NCBI RefSeq assembly: GCF_001522585.2
Contig: NZ_CP013373.1
Span: 3,224,001 to 3,288,000 of the forward strand
Direction of reading: 5' to 3'
Length of the DNA: 64,000 nucleotides
DNA from: Burkholderia sp. NRF60-BP8
Lineage (GTDB): Bacteria > Pseudomonadota > Gammaproteobacteria > Burkholderiales > Burkholderiaceae
Part shown: one piece after another, positions 25,730 to 34,779 of the stretch
Position numbering within the stretch: the first letter of the stretch is position 1
Layout: each line of letters starts with the position of its first letter
Translations under genes and position numbers: made by a program
The notes under the pieces: model-generated
The model's input: the letters and a program-made list of their open reading frames with translations, nothing else
What the model was told of the DNA's origin: nothing
Databases searched by the model: none

Positions 25730-26614
25730 ATGGCACGCGATCTCCCGCCCTTTTCCGCGCTTCGGGCCTTTGAAGCCGCGGCACGACATGAAAGCTTCAG
25801 CGCCGCCGGCGACGAGCTGCATGTGACTCACGGTGCCATCAGCCGGCAGATCGCCGGGTTCGAGGCGTGGCTCGGCAAGCCGGTGTTCCACCGCTACGGC
25901 AAGCGCGTGAAGCTCACCGACGAGGGCCGCCGCTACCTGGACACCGTGCGCGCGGCGTTCGACAGCATCGCGCACGCGACCGAGCAGTTGCGCCACACCG
26001 GCGCGGCACGCGTGCTGCGCATCAACGCGCTGCCGACCTTCGCGATGAAATGGCTGCTGCCGCGGCTGTCGCGGTTCCAGCGCGACGTGCCGAACGTCGA
26101 GCTGAAGCTGTCGACGTCGAACGCGCCGCTCGACACGCTGAACGGCTTCGACGTCGCGATCCGCCGTGGCCCCGGCCACTGGCCGAACTGCACGAGCGGC
26201 CACTTCCTCGACGAAAGCGTGATTCCGGTGTGCAGCCCGGCACTGCTCAAGCGCGCGCCGATCGGCCGCGCGGACGATCTCGCGCGGCACGTGCTGCTGC
26301 ATTCGGATACGCGGCCGGAAGGCTGGCGCGACTGGTTCGCGGCGGCCGGCGTCGCGATGAAGGGGCGCAAGCGGCAGTCGTTCGACCACTTCTACCTGGC
26401 GCTGCAGGCGGCCGTCGACGGGCTCGGCGTCGCGCTCGGCCCGTTGCCGCTGATCGACGACGAACTCGCGAGCGGGCGCCTGGTGATGCCGCTCGACGGG
26501 CCGCGCATCGCGACGCGCAGCTACTGGTGGATCACGCCGGGCGCGCCGGCCGACGATCCGCTCATCGCGCAATTCTGCGCGTGGCTGCAGGGGCAGTCGA
26601 ATACCGGCGCATGA
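25730..26614 (+). CDS. LysR-type transcriptional regulator (GcvA-like)
   Basis: A 294-residue LysR regulator: N-terminal winged helix (ALRAFEAAARHESFSAAGDELHVTHGAISRQIAGFEAWLGKPVFHR, residues 9-54) and a C-terminal PBP2 effector domain from about residue 90 (VLRINALPTFAMKWLLPRLSRF), of the GcvA-like branch. Divergent from the chromate transporter pair with a palindrome in between, so it probably controls them and itself. The palindrome occupies the place of a ribosome binding site; no Shine-Dalgarno sequence is seen, so the message could be leaderless. Confidence 0.9.
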   Translation: MARDLPPFSALRAFEAAARHESFSAAGDELHVTHGAISRQIAGFEAWLGKPVFHRYGKRVKLTDEGRRYLDTVRAAFDSIAHATEQLRHTGAARVLRINALPTFAMKWLLPRLSRFQRDVPNVELKLSTSNAPLDTLNGFDVAIRRGPGHWPNCTSGHFLDESVIPVCSPALLKRAPIGRADDLARHVLLHSDTRPEGWRDWFAAAGVAMKGRKRQSFDHFYLALQAAVDGLGVALGPLPLIDDELASGRLVMPLDGPRIATRSYWWITPGAPADDPLIAQFCAWLQGQSNTGA

Positions 26615-26654
26615 ACGCGCGCCGGCGGGCGGCCCTGCACCGCCCGCCGTCGGC

Positions 26655-27962
26655 TCACACCACCGGGCCCGGTTCCTTTTCCTTGCGCAGGATCGCGTAC
26701 AGGATGATCGCGCCGAAGGTCGCGGTGCCGATCCCGCCGAGCCCGAAGCCGCCGAACTTCAGCGAGAAGTCGCCGGCGCCGAGCACCAGCGTGACGGCCG
26801 CGACGATCAGGTTGCGGTTGTCGGAGAAGTCGACCTTGTTGACGACCCAGATCCGCGCGCCCGTCACCGCGATCAGCCCGAACACGACGATCGACACGCC
26901 GCCGAGCACGGGGCCGGGGATCGTCTGGATCACCGCGCCGAACTTCGGCGAAAAGCCGAGCCCGATCGCGATCAGCGCGGCGAGCGCGAACACCAGCGTC
27001 GAATAGATCCGCGTGACGGCCATCACGCCGATGTTCTCCGCATAGGTGGTCACGCCCGTGCCGCCGACGCTGCCCGACACGATCGTCGCGAGCCCGTCGC
27101 CGATGAACGCGCGGCCGACGTAGCGGTCGAGGTTGGTGCCCGTCATCGCGCTGACGGCCTTGATGTGGCCGAGGTTCTCCGCGACCAGGATCACCGCGAT
27201 CGGCGCGAGCATCAGCATCGCGTGCGGATCGAACACCGGTGCGCGGAAGCTCGGCACGCCGAACCACGCGGCCTGCGCGACGATCGCGAAATCGATCGGC
27301 TTGCCGAGGCCCATCCCGTTGGTCGCGATCGCGTAGATCGCGTAGGCGATCGCGAGCCCGACGAGGATCAGCAGGCGTTGCATCATCCCGCGCGCGAACA
27401 CCGCGACGCCGCCGACGCACAGCACCGTGACGAGCGCCATCACCGATTCGAAGGTCGAGCCCGACACGCCCTTGACCGCGATCGGCGCGAGGTTCAGCCC
27501 GATCACAGCGACCACCGCGCCGGTCACGACCGGCGGCATCAGCGTCTCGATCCAGCGCGTGCCGATCGCCTGCACCAGCGCGCCGAGCGCGACGTACACG
27601 ACGCCGCACGCGACGATCCCGCCGAGCGCGACCGGAATGTTCGGGTTCGGCCCGCTGCCGCCGTAGCCCGTCACCGCGATCACGAGGCCGATGAACGCGA
27701 AGCTCGAGCCGAGATAGCTCGGCACGCGGCCGCCCACCAGCACGAAGAACAGCAGCGTGCCGATGCCCGACATGAAGATGCACAGGTTCGGGTCGAAGCC
27801 CATCAGCAGCGGCGCAAGCACGGTCGAGCCGAACATCGCGACGACGTGCTGCACGCCCATCGCGACCATCTGCGGCCACGCGAGGCGCTCGTCGGGGCCG
27901 ACCACGCGCGAGGCCGCGCCGGTCGGTTGGACCCGCCAGCGCGGGAAGTAGGAATCGGACAT
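26655..27962 (-). CDS. uraA: Uracil/xanthine permease (NCS2 family)
   Basis: A 435-residue nucleobase:cation symporter with 12-14 membrane segments. Family marks are QHVVAMFGSTVLAPLLMGFDPN near the N-terminus, VAENLGHIKAVSAMTG and GVTTYAENIGVMAVTRIYST in the middle, which contain the substrate and proton site residues, and GGVSIVVFGLIAVTGARIW. It imports uracil or xanthine with protons. The start at 27962 (MSDSYFPRWR) has AGGAG 10 bases upstream; the longer in-frame reading is Arg/Pro-rich and non-coding. Monocistronic, convergent with the LysR gene. Confidence 0.92.
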   Translation of the reverse strand: MSDSYFPRWRVQPTGAASRVVGPDERLAWPQMVAMGVQHVVAMFGSTVLAPLLMGFDPNLCIFMSGIGTLLFFVLVGGRVPSYLGSSFAFIGLVIAVTGYGGSGPNPNIPVALGGIVACGVVYVALGALVQAIGTRWIETLMPPVVTGAVVAVIGLNLAPIAVKGVSGSTFESVMALVTVLCVGGVAVFARGMMQRLLILVGLAIAYAIYAIATNGMGLGKPIDFAIVAQAAWFGVPSFRAPVFDPHAMLMLAPIAVILVAENLGHIKAVSAMTGTNLDRYVGRAFIGDGLATIVSGSVGGTGVTTYAENIGVMAVTRIYSTLVFALAALIAIGLGFSPKFGAVIQTIPGPVLGGVSIVVFGLIAVTGARIWVVNKVDFSDNRNLIVAAVTLVLGAGDFSLKFGGFGLGGIGTATFGAIILYAILRKEKEPGPVV

Positions 27963-28251
27963 GGGGAAAGCGCTCCTGTCGGTCGTCGGTCGCCGGCTGC
28001 CAGGGATGCGCCGGTCTGGAATCTGGCGCGAGTTTACGGAGCGGAAATGGGGCTGGCAAGCGGACCGGTACGCGGAGTCGGCAAGCGGTGCGGCCAGGTA
28101 CGCAAGCGTCTGCCCACGTGAGAGAACCGGTGCGCGACCGCGCGGCCCGGCGAAGTGCCCGCCCGGGCGCGAGGCGCGCGGGGCAGCGCGCGGCGGCCCG
28201 CGCCGGCGGCGAAGTAAGCGCGCGCTCACATCGCGGCCGGCGCGTCGTGCA

Positions 28252-29487
28252 TCAGGGGTTGATGTACTGGAACAGCGACAGGTTCTGCAACTGCGCGTAG
28301 GCCTTCTGCGAGCCCGTCAGCGCGTTCTGCATCTGCAGGAACTGGCTGATCGTCGCGACCATGTTGGTGCTCGTCAGGTCGGCCAGGTTGCTGCTGACCT
28401 GCAGCGTGTTGGTCTGGTTCACGGCCTGCATCGCCTTGATTTCCTGCTCGCGGCCGCCCACCGACGCCTGCACGGTGAGGACGTTCGTCATCATGTTGTT
28501 CAGCTTCGTCGTGCCGGTGGTCATCGCGTTCGCGAGCGCGGTCGCGGCGGCCGTGTTGCTGCTGATCGGCACCTTCAGCGCGGCGATCATCGTGTCGAGC
28601 GCCGCGAACACGTCGGTGCCGGCCTGCGGCGCGGGCGTGACCGTGAACGTGTCGCCCGGCGCCGGCTTGCCCGACACGGGCACCGACAGGCCGTTGCCGA
28701 GCGCGATCCCGGCGCCGTCCGAATACGGCTGCGCGGGGGTCGTGGTCGGCGGCACGACGGTGTTGTCGGTCACCGTGTAAGTGGGCGCCGCGGCCGTGCC
28801 GCCGAACGCGATCGTGAACTGGTGCGCGTTGGACGCGGCCGACGGGCTCGTGATCGTCACGCCGCCGATCGTGCCCGTGCCCGTGTTGCCCGCGCCGGCG
28901 AGCGGCACCGGCTGGCTGCCGAGCATCGGCACCGACAGGAACACGCTCGCGCCGTTGTCGCCCTGCGCGATCGAACGCGTGTCGGCGATCTGCACCTGGC
29001 GCGAGCCGGTGTCGCCGCTGTAGGTCACGCCGCCGCCCGGCGCGTTCGAGAACGGCGCGGTGGCCGACTGGAAGCCCGCGAACAGGTAGTTGCCCGAGCC
29101 GTCGGTCGAATTCGCGAGCGTCAGCAACTGGTCGCGATAGCCCTGCAATTGCGTCGACAACGCGGAGCGGTCGCTGTCCGACAGCGAGCCGTCGCCGGCC
29201 TGGATCACGACCGTGTGAATGCTGTTGAGCAGGTTGTTGACGCTGATGAGCGTCTGGTCTTCCTTCTGCAGCGACGACAGCGCGGCGTTCTGGTTCGACG
29301 CGTACTGCGACAGCGTCGCCGACGTCATCGACAGCTGCACGGCCTGCGCCGCGCCGAGCGGGTTGTCGGCCGGCGTCGCGAGGCTCACGCCGCTCGAGAT
29401 CTGCTGGTACAGCTGCGAGAGCTGCGCCTGCTGGTCGCTCATTTGAGCGACGTTCATCTGGTAGAACTGCGCAGTGGAAATCCGCAT
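28252..29487 (-). CDS. flgL: Flagellar hook-filament junction protein FlgL
   Basis: A 411-residue hook-associated protein 3. The flagellin-like N-terminal D0/D1 helix reads MRISTAQFYQMNVAQMSDQQAQLSQLYQQISSG, and the C-terminal helix ends QNALTGSQKAYAQLQNLSLFQYINP. The centre is a Gly/Thr/Ala-rich variable domain with a segment shared with FlgK (GGTAAAPTYTVTDNT). It joins FlgK to the filament and is exported by FliT/FlgN-type chaperones. It starts 17 bases after the flgK stop and is read from the same sigma-28 promoter. Confidence 0.94.
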   Translation of the reverse strand: MRISTAQFYQMNVAQMSDQQAQLSQLYQQISSGVSLATPADNPLGAAQAVQLSMTSATLSQYASNQNAALSSLQKEDQTLISVNNLLNSIHTVVIQAGDGSLSDSDRSALSTQLQGYRDQLLTLANSTDGSGNYLFAGFQSATAPFSNAPGGGVTYSGDTGSRQVQIADTRSIAQGDNGASVFLSVPMLGSQPVPLAGAGNTGTGTIGGVTITSPSAASNAHQFTIAFGGTAAAPTYTVTDNTVVPPTTTPAQPYSDGAGIALGNGLSVPVSGKPAPGDTFTVTPAPQAGTDVFAALDTMIAALKVPISSNTAAATALANAMTTGTTKLNNMMTNVLTVQASVGGREQEIKAMQAVNQTNTLQVSSNLADLTSTNMVATISQFLQMQNALTGSQKAYAQLQNLSLFQYINP

Positions 29488-29504
29488 CGCTTGGAACCCC
29501 GAAA

Positions 29505-31436
29505 TCAGTTGAACAGGCCGAGCACGGTCTGGAACAGCGTCGACGCGGTCTGGATCACCTTCGCGTTCGCCTGGTAGAGCTGCTGGTACTGCATCAGGTT
29601 GGCCGCTTCCTCGTTCTGGTTCACGCCCGACACCGACTGCTGCGCCTGCGTGATCTGGCCGACCAGCGCGGTCTGCGCGGCGCTCGACGACTTCAGCTGG
29701 CTCGCCGTGTTGCCGATGCCGTTCACGTAGTTCGCGTACGCGCCCGTCAGCGTGGTCGAGCCGTTGCCGAACGCCTTCGAGTTGACGAGCTTCGCCAGCG
29801 CGAGCGCGTTGCTGCCGTCGTTCGTGCCGCCCGTGTTCGGCACGACCTTGAACGTGTCGCCCACCGCCGGCGTGCCGGACACCGTGACCGTGACGCCCGC
29901 CGTCAGCGTGATCGGCGAGCCGGACTGGTACGGCTGCGCGGCGCCGGTCGTCGGCGGCACGGCCGTGTTGTCGGTGACCGTGTAGGTCGGCGCGGCCGCG
30001 GTGCCGCCCATCGTGATCGTGTAGTTGTGCGGGTTGGCCGCGGCCGTCGCGCTCGTGACCGACAGCCCGCCGATCGTGCCGTTGCCGGTGTTGGTCGTCG
30101 TGGCCGACGGCACGTACGGCGCAGCCGCCGCGATCGCGGAGCCGCTCGACGTCGCGAGGCCGAAGCCGTTCAGCGCGCCGCGCGTCGGCTGCACGGTGAA
30201 CTTGTCGCCGGCGCTCATCGAGCCGGACGAGAACGAGAAGTTCAGCCCGCCGATCGATGCCGGCATCGACGTCGACGTGCCGACCACCGTGCCGCTCGCG
30301 CGGTCGGTCAGCGTGTAGTTCGTGCCGTCGTACGCGAGCGTGTAGTCGCCGGTGGTCGGCTGCGCGGCGTTCGCGAACGACACGGACAGCGCCGCGTTGC
30401 CGGTATTGCCCTGGTTCGCGTACGTGATCGGCGCGCCGGTCGAAAACAGGTTGCCGCCCACCTTGCCCGACAGGTCGATGCCGAGCGCGTTCTGCGCGTT
30501 GACCTGCGCGGCGAAGCTGGTCGCGATCGCGCCGAGCTGGGCCTCGGCCGGGTCGAGCGTCTGGCTGCGGAACGCGAGCAGGCCGCCGAGCGTGCCGCCC
30601 GACAGCGACGTGTCGGACAGGAACTGGTTCGGCCCCGGCGGGTTCGCGCCGGCGATGCCCTGCGACACGACGGTCAGCTCGCTCGGGTCGGACGGCGACG
30701 TGACGGTCGCGAGCTGGTAGCTCTTGTCCGCGACGACGAGCGGCGTGCCGCCCGACATGAACACGCTGTAGCCGTCGCTGTTGCGCACCACCTGCACGCC
30801 CGCGAGATTCGACAGGTTCGACACCGCGAGGTCGCGCTGGTCCATCAGCTGGTTCGGCGGCTGGCCCTGGCTGCTCGCCGCGGCGATCTGCTGGTTCAGT
30901 TGCGCGATCTGCGCGGTGTACGCGTTGATCTGCGTGACGGTGTTCGTGAGCTGCGTGTTCACGCTCTGGCGCAGCGCGTCGTACTGCTGGCCGGCGGCCG
31001 TGATCTGGTTCGCGAGCGTCTGCGCATTGCTCATCGCGGTCTGCCGCACCGACGAGTCGGACGCGCTGTTCGCGACGTTCTGCATCCCGGTGAAGTAGTT
31101 CGTGATCGCGGTCGAGATGCCGGCCGTCGGGCTGCCGATGTAGTTGTTCAGCTGCGTGACGAGCGAATACCACGTCGACAGCGCGCCGCCCTGCGTCTGC
31201 GCGCCGTTCAGCTGGTCGCTCAGGTACTGGCTGTACTGCCGCTGCACGGTGACGGTACTCACGCCCTGCGGCATGTAGCCGCTGCTGGTGTACTGCCCGC
31301 TTGCCTCGGCATAGACGGGGCGTTCGACCGAATAGCCCGGCGTCGCGGCGTTGCTGATGTTCTGGCCGGTCGTCGTGAGGCCCCAGAGCGCGGCATTCAG
31401 GCCGCTGACGCCGAGGTTCATGAGTGTGTTGGACAT
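29505..31436 (-). CDS. flgK: Flagellar hook-associated protein FlgK
   Basis: A 643-residue hook-associated protein 1. N-terminal rod/hook motif LMNLGVSGLNAALWGLTTTGQNISNAATPGYSVER, coiled-coil D1 (TNTVTQINAYTAQIAQLNQQIAAAS), and a C-terminal VNQNEEAANLMQYQQLYQANAKVIQTASTLFQTVLGLFN, all typical. The middle domain contains the same GGTAAAPTYTVTDNTAVPPTT module as FlgL, an internal duplication or exchange within the pair. A sigma-28 promoter lies 55 bases upstream, so this is a late (class III) gene. Confidence 0.95.
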   Translation of the reverse strand: MSNTLMNLGVSGLNAALWGLTTTGQNISNAATPGYSVERPVYAEASGQYTSSGYMPQGVSTVTVQRQYSQYLSDQLNGAQTQGGALSTWYSLVTQLNNYIGSPTAGISTAITNYFTGMQNVANSASDSSVRQTAMSNAQTLANQITAAGQQYDALRQSVNTQLTNTVTQINAYTAQIAQLNQQIAAASSQGQPPNQLMDQRDLAVSNLSNLAGVQVVRNSDGYSVFMSGGTPLVVADKSYQLATVTSPSDPSELTVVSQGIAGANPPGPNQFLSDTSLSGGTLGGLLAFRSQTLDPAEAQLGAIATSFAAQVNAQNALGIDLSGKVGGNLFSTGAPITYANQGNTGNAALSVSFANAAQPTTGDYTLAYDGTNYTLTDRASGTVVGTSTSMPASIGGLNFSFSSGSMSAGDKFTVQPTRGALNGFGLATSSGSAIAAAAPYVPSATTTNTGNGTIGGLSVTSATAAANPHNYTITMGGTAAAPTYTVTDNTAVPPTTGAAQPYQSGSPITLTAGVTVTVSGTPAVGDTFKVVPNTGGTNDGSNALALAKLVNSKAFGNGSTTLTGAYANYVNGIGNTASQLKSSSAAQTALVGQITQAQQSVSGVNQNEEAANLMQYQQLYQANAKVIQTASTLFQTVLGLFN

Positions 31437-31491
31437 GCGCGATCCTGATGAGCCGGCCGCGCTGCGGCCGCCGGGTTGCGTGACTCCCGGT

Positions 31492-31518
31492 ATAACGGCC
31501 GCGGATCGAAAAAATTGA
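31492..31518 (-). promoter_or_regulatory. Sigma-28 (FliA) promoter of flgKL
   Basis: Minus strand: TCAATTTT (31518-31511), exactly 11 bases, GCCGTTAT (31499-31492). Consensus TAAAGTTT-N11-GCCGATAA; six of eight match in each box. Start of transcription would be near 31484, about 50 bases before flgK. Confidence 0.7.
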
Positions 31519-31592
31519 GGAAAAAATGCACGCGCGCCGCACGGGCGTGCGGCGCCGCTCGAAGCGGCCGGCGGGCGCGCCGGCGCCGTTGC

Positions 31593-31619
31593 GCGGGCGG
31601 CCCGCGACGGGCCGCCCGC
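31593..31619 (-). terminator. GC-rich hairpin after ycgR
   Basis: GCGGGCGGCCC (31593-31603) pairs perfectly with GGGCCGCCCGC (31609-31619), loop 5, beginning 10 bases after the ycgR stop. No T tract follows, so it may stop transcription poorly by itself or mark the 3' end with Rho. Confidence 0.5.
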
Positions 31620-31629
31620 CGGGTGCGCG

Positions 31630-32385
31630 TCAGGCCCGCGCGAGCGAGCGGCGCTTCATTTCGAGCTGCGTGATCAGCCGCTGCAGCGTGTTCTCCGCGC
31701 TGCCCGGCAGCGACATGTAGCGAAAGCCGAGCTGGTAGCGTCGCGACCCGTTCGGCATCTGCGTCGAACGCTGCGACACCAGCTGCAGGTCGAGCGACAG
31801 CTTGCCGTGGCCGGTCAGCTCGAGCTCGACGTCCGGCAGCAGCGTGCCGACCTCGAGCGCCTCGACGCGCTCGTCGGCCGTGCGCAGCCCCACGCCGCCG
31901 AGCGACAGGTTGTGCACCTCGAACAGGAAGCTTTCGCCGTCCGGCAGCTTGCCGCGGCACAGGAACGGATCGACGATCGGCGCGTCGACGCGGAAATATT
32001 CGCGGCGCTGGATGCAGACCAGCACGTCGGGGAAATCGGCGACGAACGCGGGCAGCCCCTCGTAGCGCGTCTCGCGCGGCGTGCCCGTGGCGAATTCGAC
32101 GCGCACGCCCTCCGGCGCGGCCGCGAACGTGCAGTGCGACGCGCCGAGGATGCCGGCGTTCTGCTCGGACAGCGCACCCCAGTCGAACGTGAACGTCCGC
32201 GCGCCGACGTCGACCTCGAGCAGACGCGTGACGAGCTGGCCGCCGGGGTACTGGACGGTCAGGAAATCGCCGCGATTCACGAGGTTGCGCAGTTGCACGC
32301 CGATTTCCAGCGGATTGCGGCGGGCATAGTCGGGCCCGGAGTGGCCTGCATCCAGGCTGGGGTCCGTCGACGTTTCGATATTCAT
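31630..32385 (-). CDS. ycgR: Flagellar brake protein YcgR (PilZ domain)
   Basis: A 251-residue c-di-GMP effector: an N-terminal YcgR domain (about 20-115) and a C-terminal PilZ domain (about 125-240). PilZ ligand motifs are visible: RREYFRV (RxxxR, near residue 128) and NLSLGGVG in place of DxSxxG. On binding c-di-GMP, YcgR contacts the flagellar motor and slows swimming. It sits between flgJ and flgK with its own sigma-28 promoter, so it is made together with late flagellar genes. Confidence 0.92.
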   Translation of the reverse strand: MNIETSTDPSLDAGHSGPDYARRNPLEIGVQLRNLVNRGDFLTVQYPGGQLVTRLLEVDVGARTFTFDWGALSEQNAGILGASHCTFAAAPEGVRVEFATGTPRETRYEGLPAFVADFPDVLVCIQRREYFRVDAPIVDPFLCRGKLPDGESFLFEVHNLSLGGVGLRTADERVEALEVGTLLPDVELELTGHGKLSLDLQLVSQRSTQMPNGSRRYQLGFRYMSLPGSAENTLQRLITQLEMKRRSLARA

Positions 32386-32478
32386 GGCTAGCCGGTCTTT
32401 CTTGTCATGGGCGCCCGGGGCAACCGGTGCGCGATAAAACCGGGCCAGAACGGGGGCCCGGTCGCAGGTCTCTCACAC

Positions 32479-32505
32479 TTAGCGGCAGTGCTGACCGAAA
32501 GTTTA
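32479..32505 (-). promoter_or_regulatory. Sigma-28 (FliA) promoter of ycgR
   Basis: Minus strand: TAAACTTT (32505-32498), exactly 11 bases, GCCGCTAA (32486-32479). Seven of eight bases match in each box. Start of transcription near 32472, about 85 bases before the ATG. Confidence 0.85.
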
Positions 32506-32605
32506 GATCGAAACGGCGATTTATTTCGCGCAAACGTTGAAACCGCGCGCGGCGGGGGGCCGGGCGCGGTCCGAAAGGGCGGGCGAAGCGGTGGCGGGCG
32601 GCCCG

Positions 32606-33592
32606 TCAGCCGATCTGCTGCATGATCGAGATCAGCTTCTTCGCGTAATTGGGGTCGGTTGCGTAGCCGGCCTTCTGCATGCCGTGCGCGAAGCCTTCGA
32701 CGCTGCGGCTCGCGCTCAGCACGCCCGCGTAGCGCGGATTGTTCTTCAGCAGGTTCGCGTAATCGGTCATCGCGTGCTCGTACGAGTCGTACGCGCGGAA
32801 CTTCGCGACCACGCGGCGCGGCGTGCCGTTCACGTATTCGGTGGTCAGCGCCGACACGGTGCGGCCGGTCCAGCCCTTGTTCGCCTTGATGCCGAACACG
32901 TTGTAGCTGGTCGAGCCGTCCGCCGCGCGGATCTCGCGCTTGCCCCAGCCCGATTCGAGCGCGGCCTGGCCGACGATGAAACGCGCCGGGATGCCGGTCG
33001 TCGCACTGGCCGCCTGCGCGGGGGCCGCGAGCCGGTCGACGAACGCGTCCGCGTCCTGCACGCCGCTCGCGCCCTTCAGCGGCGGCGTCAGCGCGCTGCC
33101 GGCCGAATAGCCGCGCGCGCCGGCGAGCCCGCCGTTGTTCGCCGCGTTCGCATACGCCTTGGCCATCGCGTTCATCGCGGCGAGGCTGCCTTCGTTGCCG
33201 GCCGCGCCGAGGCCGCCGGCGCCCATACCGCCCAGCCCGCCCGCGCCGACGTCGGCCGCCGTGTCGCCGCCGGCGCCTGCATTGCGCAGCAACTGCTTCA
33301 TCAGCGCGTCGGCGACGCCGATCCCGCGCGTCGACATCTGCTGCGCGAGCTGCTGGTCGAGCATCGACGTGTACATCTTCGACGTATGCGAATCGAACAG
33401 CCCGCCGTCGGGCGACGCGTCGCGCATGCTCTTGAGCATCATCTGCGTGAACATCGCGTCGAACTGGCCGGCCACCGCCTTCGCGCCGGCCTGCGGCGAC
33501 TGCTTCGCCTGCGCGCGCAGCGCATCGAAGCCCTGCACGTCGAGCGCGAAGCGCTGCGTGAGGTCGTTTGCGTTGGGGAGCGTGGCTGCCAT
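32606..33592 (-). CDS. flgJ: Flagellar rod-assembly muramidase FlgJ
   Basis: A 328-residue two-domain protein. The N-terminal rod-capping domain (about 20-105, FDAMFTQMMLKSMRDASPDGGLFDSHTSKMYTSMLDQQLAQQ) is followed by a Gly/Ala-rich linker (105-175) and a C-terminal glucosaminidase-type hydrolase domain with Glu213 in GQAALESGWGKRE. It opens the peptidoglycan so the rod can pass. The linker is unusually long and Gly-rich. The start follows the flgI stop directly (TAA-ATG). Confidence 0.94.
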   Translation of the reverse strand: MAATLPNANDLTQRFALDVQGFDALRAQAKQSPQAGAKAVAGQFDAMFTQMMLKSMRDASPDGGLFDSHTSKMYTSMLDQQLAQQMSTRGIGVADALMKQLLRNAGAGGDTAADVGAGGLGGMGAGGLGAAGNEGSLAAMNAMAKAYANAANNGGLAGARGYSAGSALTPPLKGASGVQDADAFVDRLAAPAQAASATTGIPARFIVGQAALESGWGKREIRAADGSTSYNVFGIKANKGWTGRTVSALTTEYVNGTPRRVVAKFRAYDSYEHAMTDYANLLKNNPRYAGVLSASRSVEGFAHGMQKAGYATDPNYAKKLISIMQQIG

Positions 33593-34774
33593 TTAGATGA
33601 TCTCCAGGTCGGCGCGCAGCGCGCCGGCCGCCTTCATCGCCTGCAGGATCGACATCAGATCCGCGGGCGTCGCGCCGAGCGTGTTCAGCGCCTTCACGAC
33701 GTCGGCGAGATTCGCGCCGGCCGTCACCATCTTCAGCGCGCCGTTGTCCTGCTTGAGCTGGATCTGCGACTGCTGCGCCACCACCGTCTGCCCGTTCGAG
33801 AACGGCCCCGGCTGCGACACCACCGGCTGCGTGTTGACGACCACCGACAGGTTGCCGTGCGCGACCGCGCAGCTTTGCAGCGTGACCATCTGGTTCATCA
33901 CGATCGAGCCGGTGCGCGCGTTCAGGATCACCTTCGCGGCGGCCTTGTCCGGGCTCACGTCGAGGTTCTGCAGCCGCGCCATGAACGCGACCTGCTGCGC
34001 GGAGTCGGCCGGCGCCGCGAGCTGGATCGTGCGGCCGTCGAGCGCCGTCGCGGTGCCCGGGCCGAAGCTCGAATTGACCGCGGACACGATCCGCTGCGCG
34101 GTGCCGTAATCCATGTCGTTCAGTTGCAGTTGCAGCATGCCGTTCATCTGCGCGACCGCGTTCGGCACCGCGCGCTCGACGATCGCGCCGCCGACGATCC
34201 GGCCGGCCGCGAGCTGGTTCACCTGCACGCGGCTGCCGTTCGCGCTGGCCCCCGCGCCGCCGACCGCCATGTTGCCCTGCGCAAGCGCGTACACCTGCCC
34301 GTCCGCGCCCTTCAGCGGCGTGAGCAGCAGCGTGCCGCCGCGCAGGCTCTTCGCGTTGCCGAGCGACGACACGGTCACGTCGAGCGCCTCGCCCGGCCGC
34401 GCGAACGGCGGCAGCGTGGCCGTCACCATCACGGCCGCGACGTTCTTCAACTGCATGTTGTTCAGCGACGACGGGCCGCCGTTGGCCGAACCGTTGTTGA
34501 TCGAGATGCCGAGGTTCGCGAGCATGTTCGCGAGCGTCTGCGTCGTAAACGGCGTCTGCATCGTCTGGTCGCCCGTGCCGTCGAGGCCGACGACGAGGCC
34601 ATAGCCGATCAGCGGGTTGTCGCGCACGCCCTGGATCTGCGCGAGATCCTTCAGGCGCTCCGCGTGCGCGGGCGCGGCGCCGAGCACGCACGCGGCTACG
34701 GCCGCGAACGCGACGGCGAGCCGCGCGGCCGTCTGCGCGCGGGCCGACAGGCGGCTGAACAGGGTCGTCTGCAT
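33593..34774 (-). CDS. flgI: Flagellar P-ring protein FlgI
   Basis: A 393-residue periplasmic P-ring subunit: signal peptide ending near residue 37 ([39 protein letters not shown], the canonical mature start), then [56 protein letters not shown] and a terminal [18 protein letters not shown]. It forms the bushing in peptidoglycan with FlgH. FlgA in this window is its chaperone. The start at 34774 is chosen for the signal peptide; a longer open frame to the right is the out-of-frame shadow of flgH. Confidence 0.95.
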   Translation of the reverse strand: MQTTLFSRLSARAQTAARLAVAFAAVAACVLGAAPAHAERLKDLAQIQGVRDNPLIGYGLVVGLDGTGDQTMQTPFTTQTLANMLANLGISINNGSANGGPSSLNNMQLKNVAAVMVTATLPPFARPGEALDVTVSSLGNAKSLRGGTLLLTPLKGADGQVYALAQGNMAVGGAGASANGSRVQVNQLAAGRIVGGAIVERAVPNAVAQMNGMLQLQLNDMDYGTAQRIVSAVNSSFGPGTATALDGRTIQLAAPADSAQQVAFMARLQNLDVSPDKAAAKVILNARTGSIVMNQMVTLQSCAVAHGNLSVVVNTQPVVSQPGPFSNGQTVVAQQSQIQLKQDNGALKMVTAGANLADVVKALNTLGATPADLMSILQAMKAAGALRADLEII

Positions 34775-34779
34775 CGTCG

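Noticed and set aside
28252..31542. A 1096-codon open frame on the minus strand
   Set aside because: Only its last 411 codons are a protein (FlgL). The first two thirds are an Arg/His-rich out-of-frame reading of flgK.
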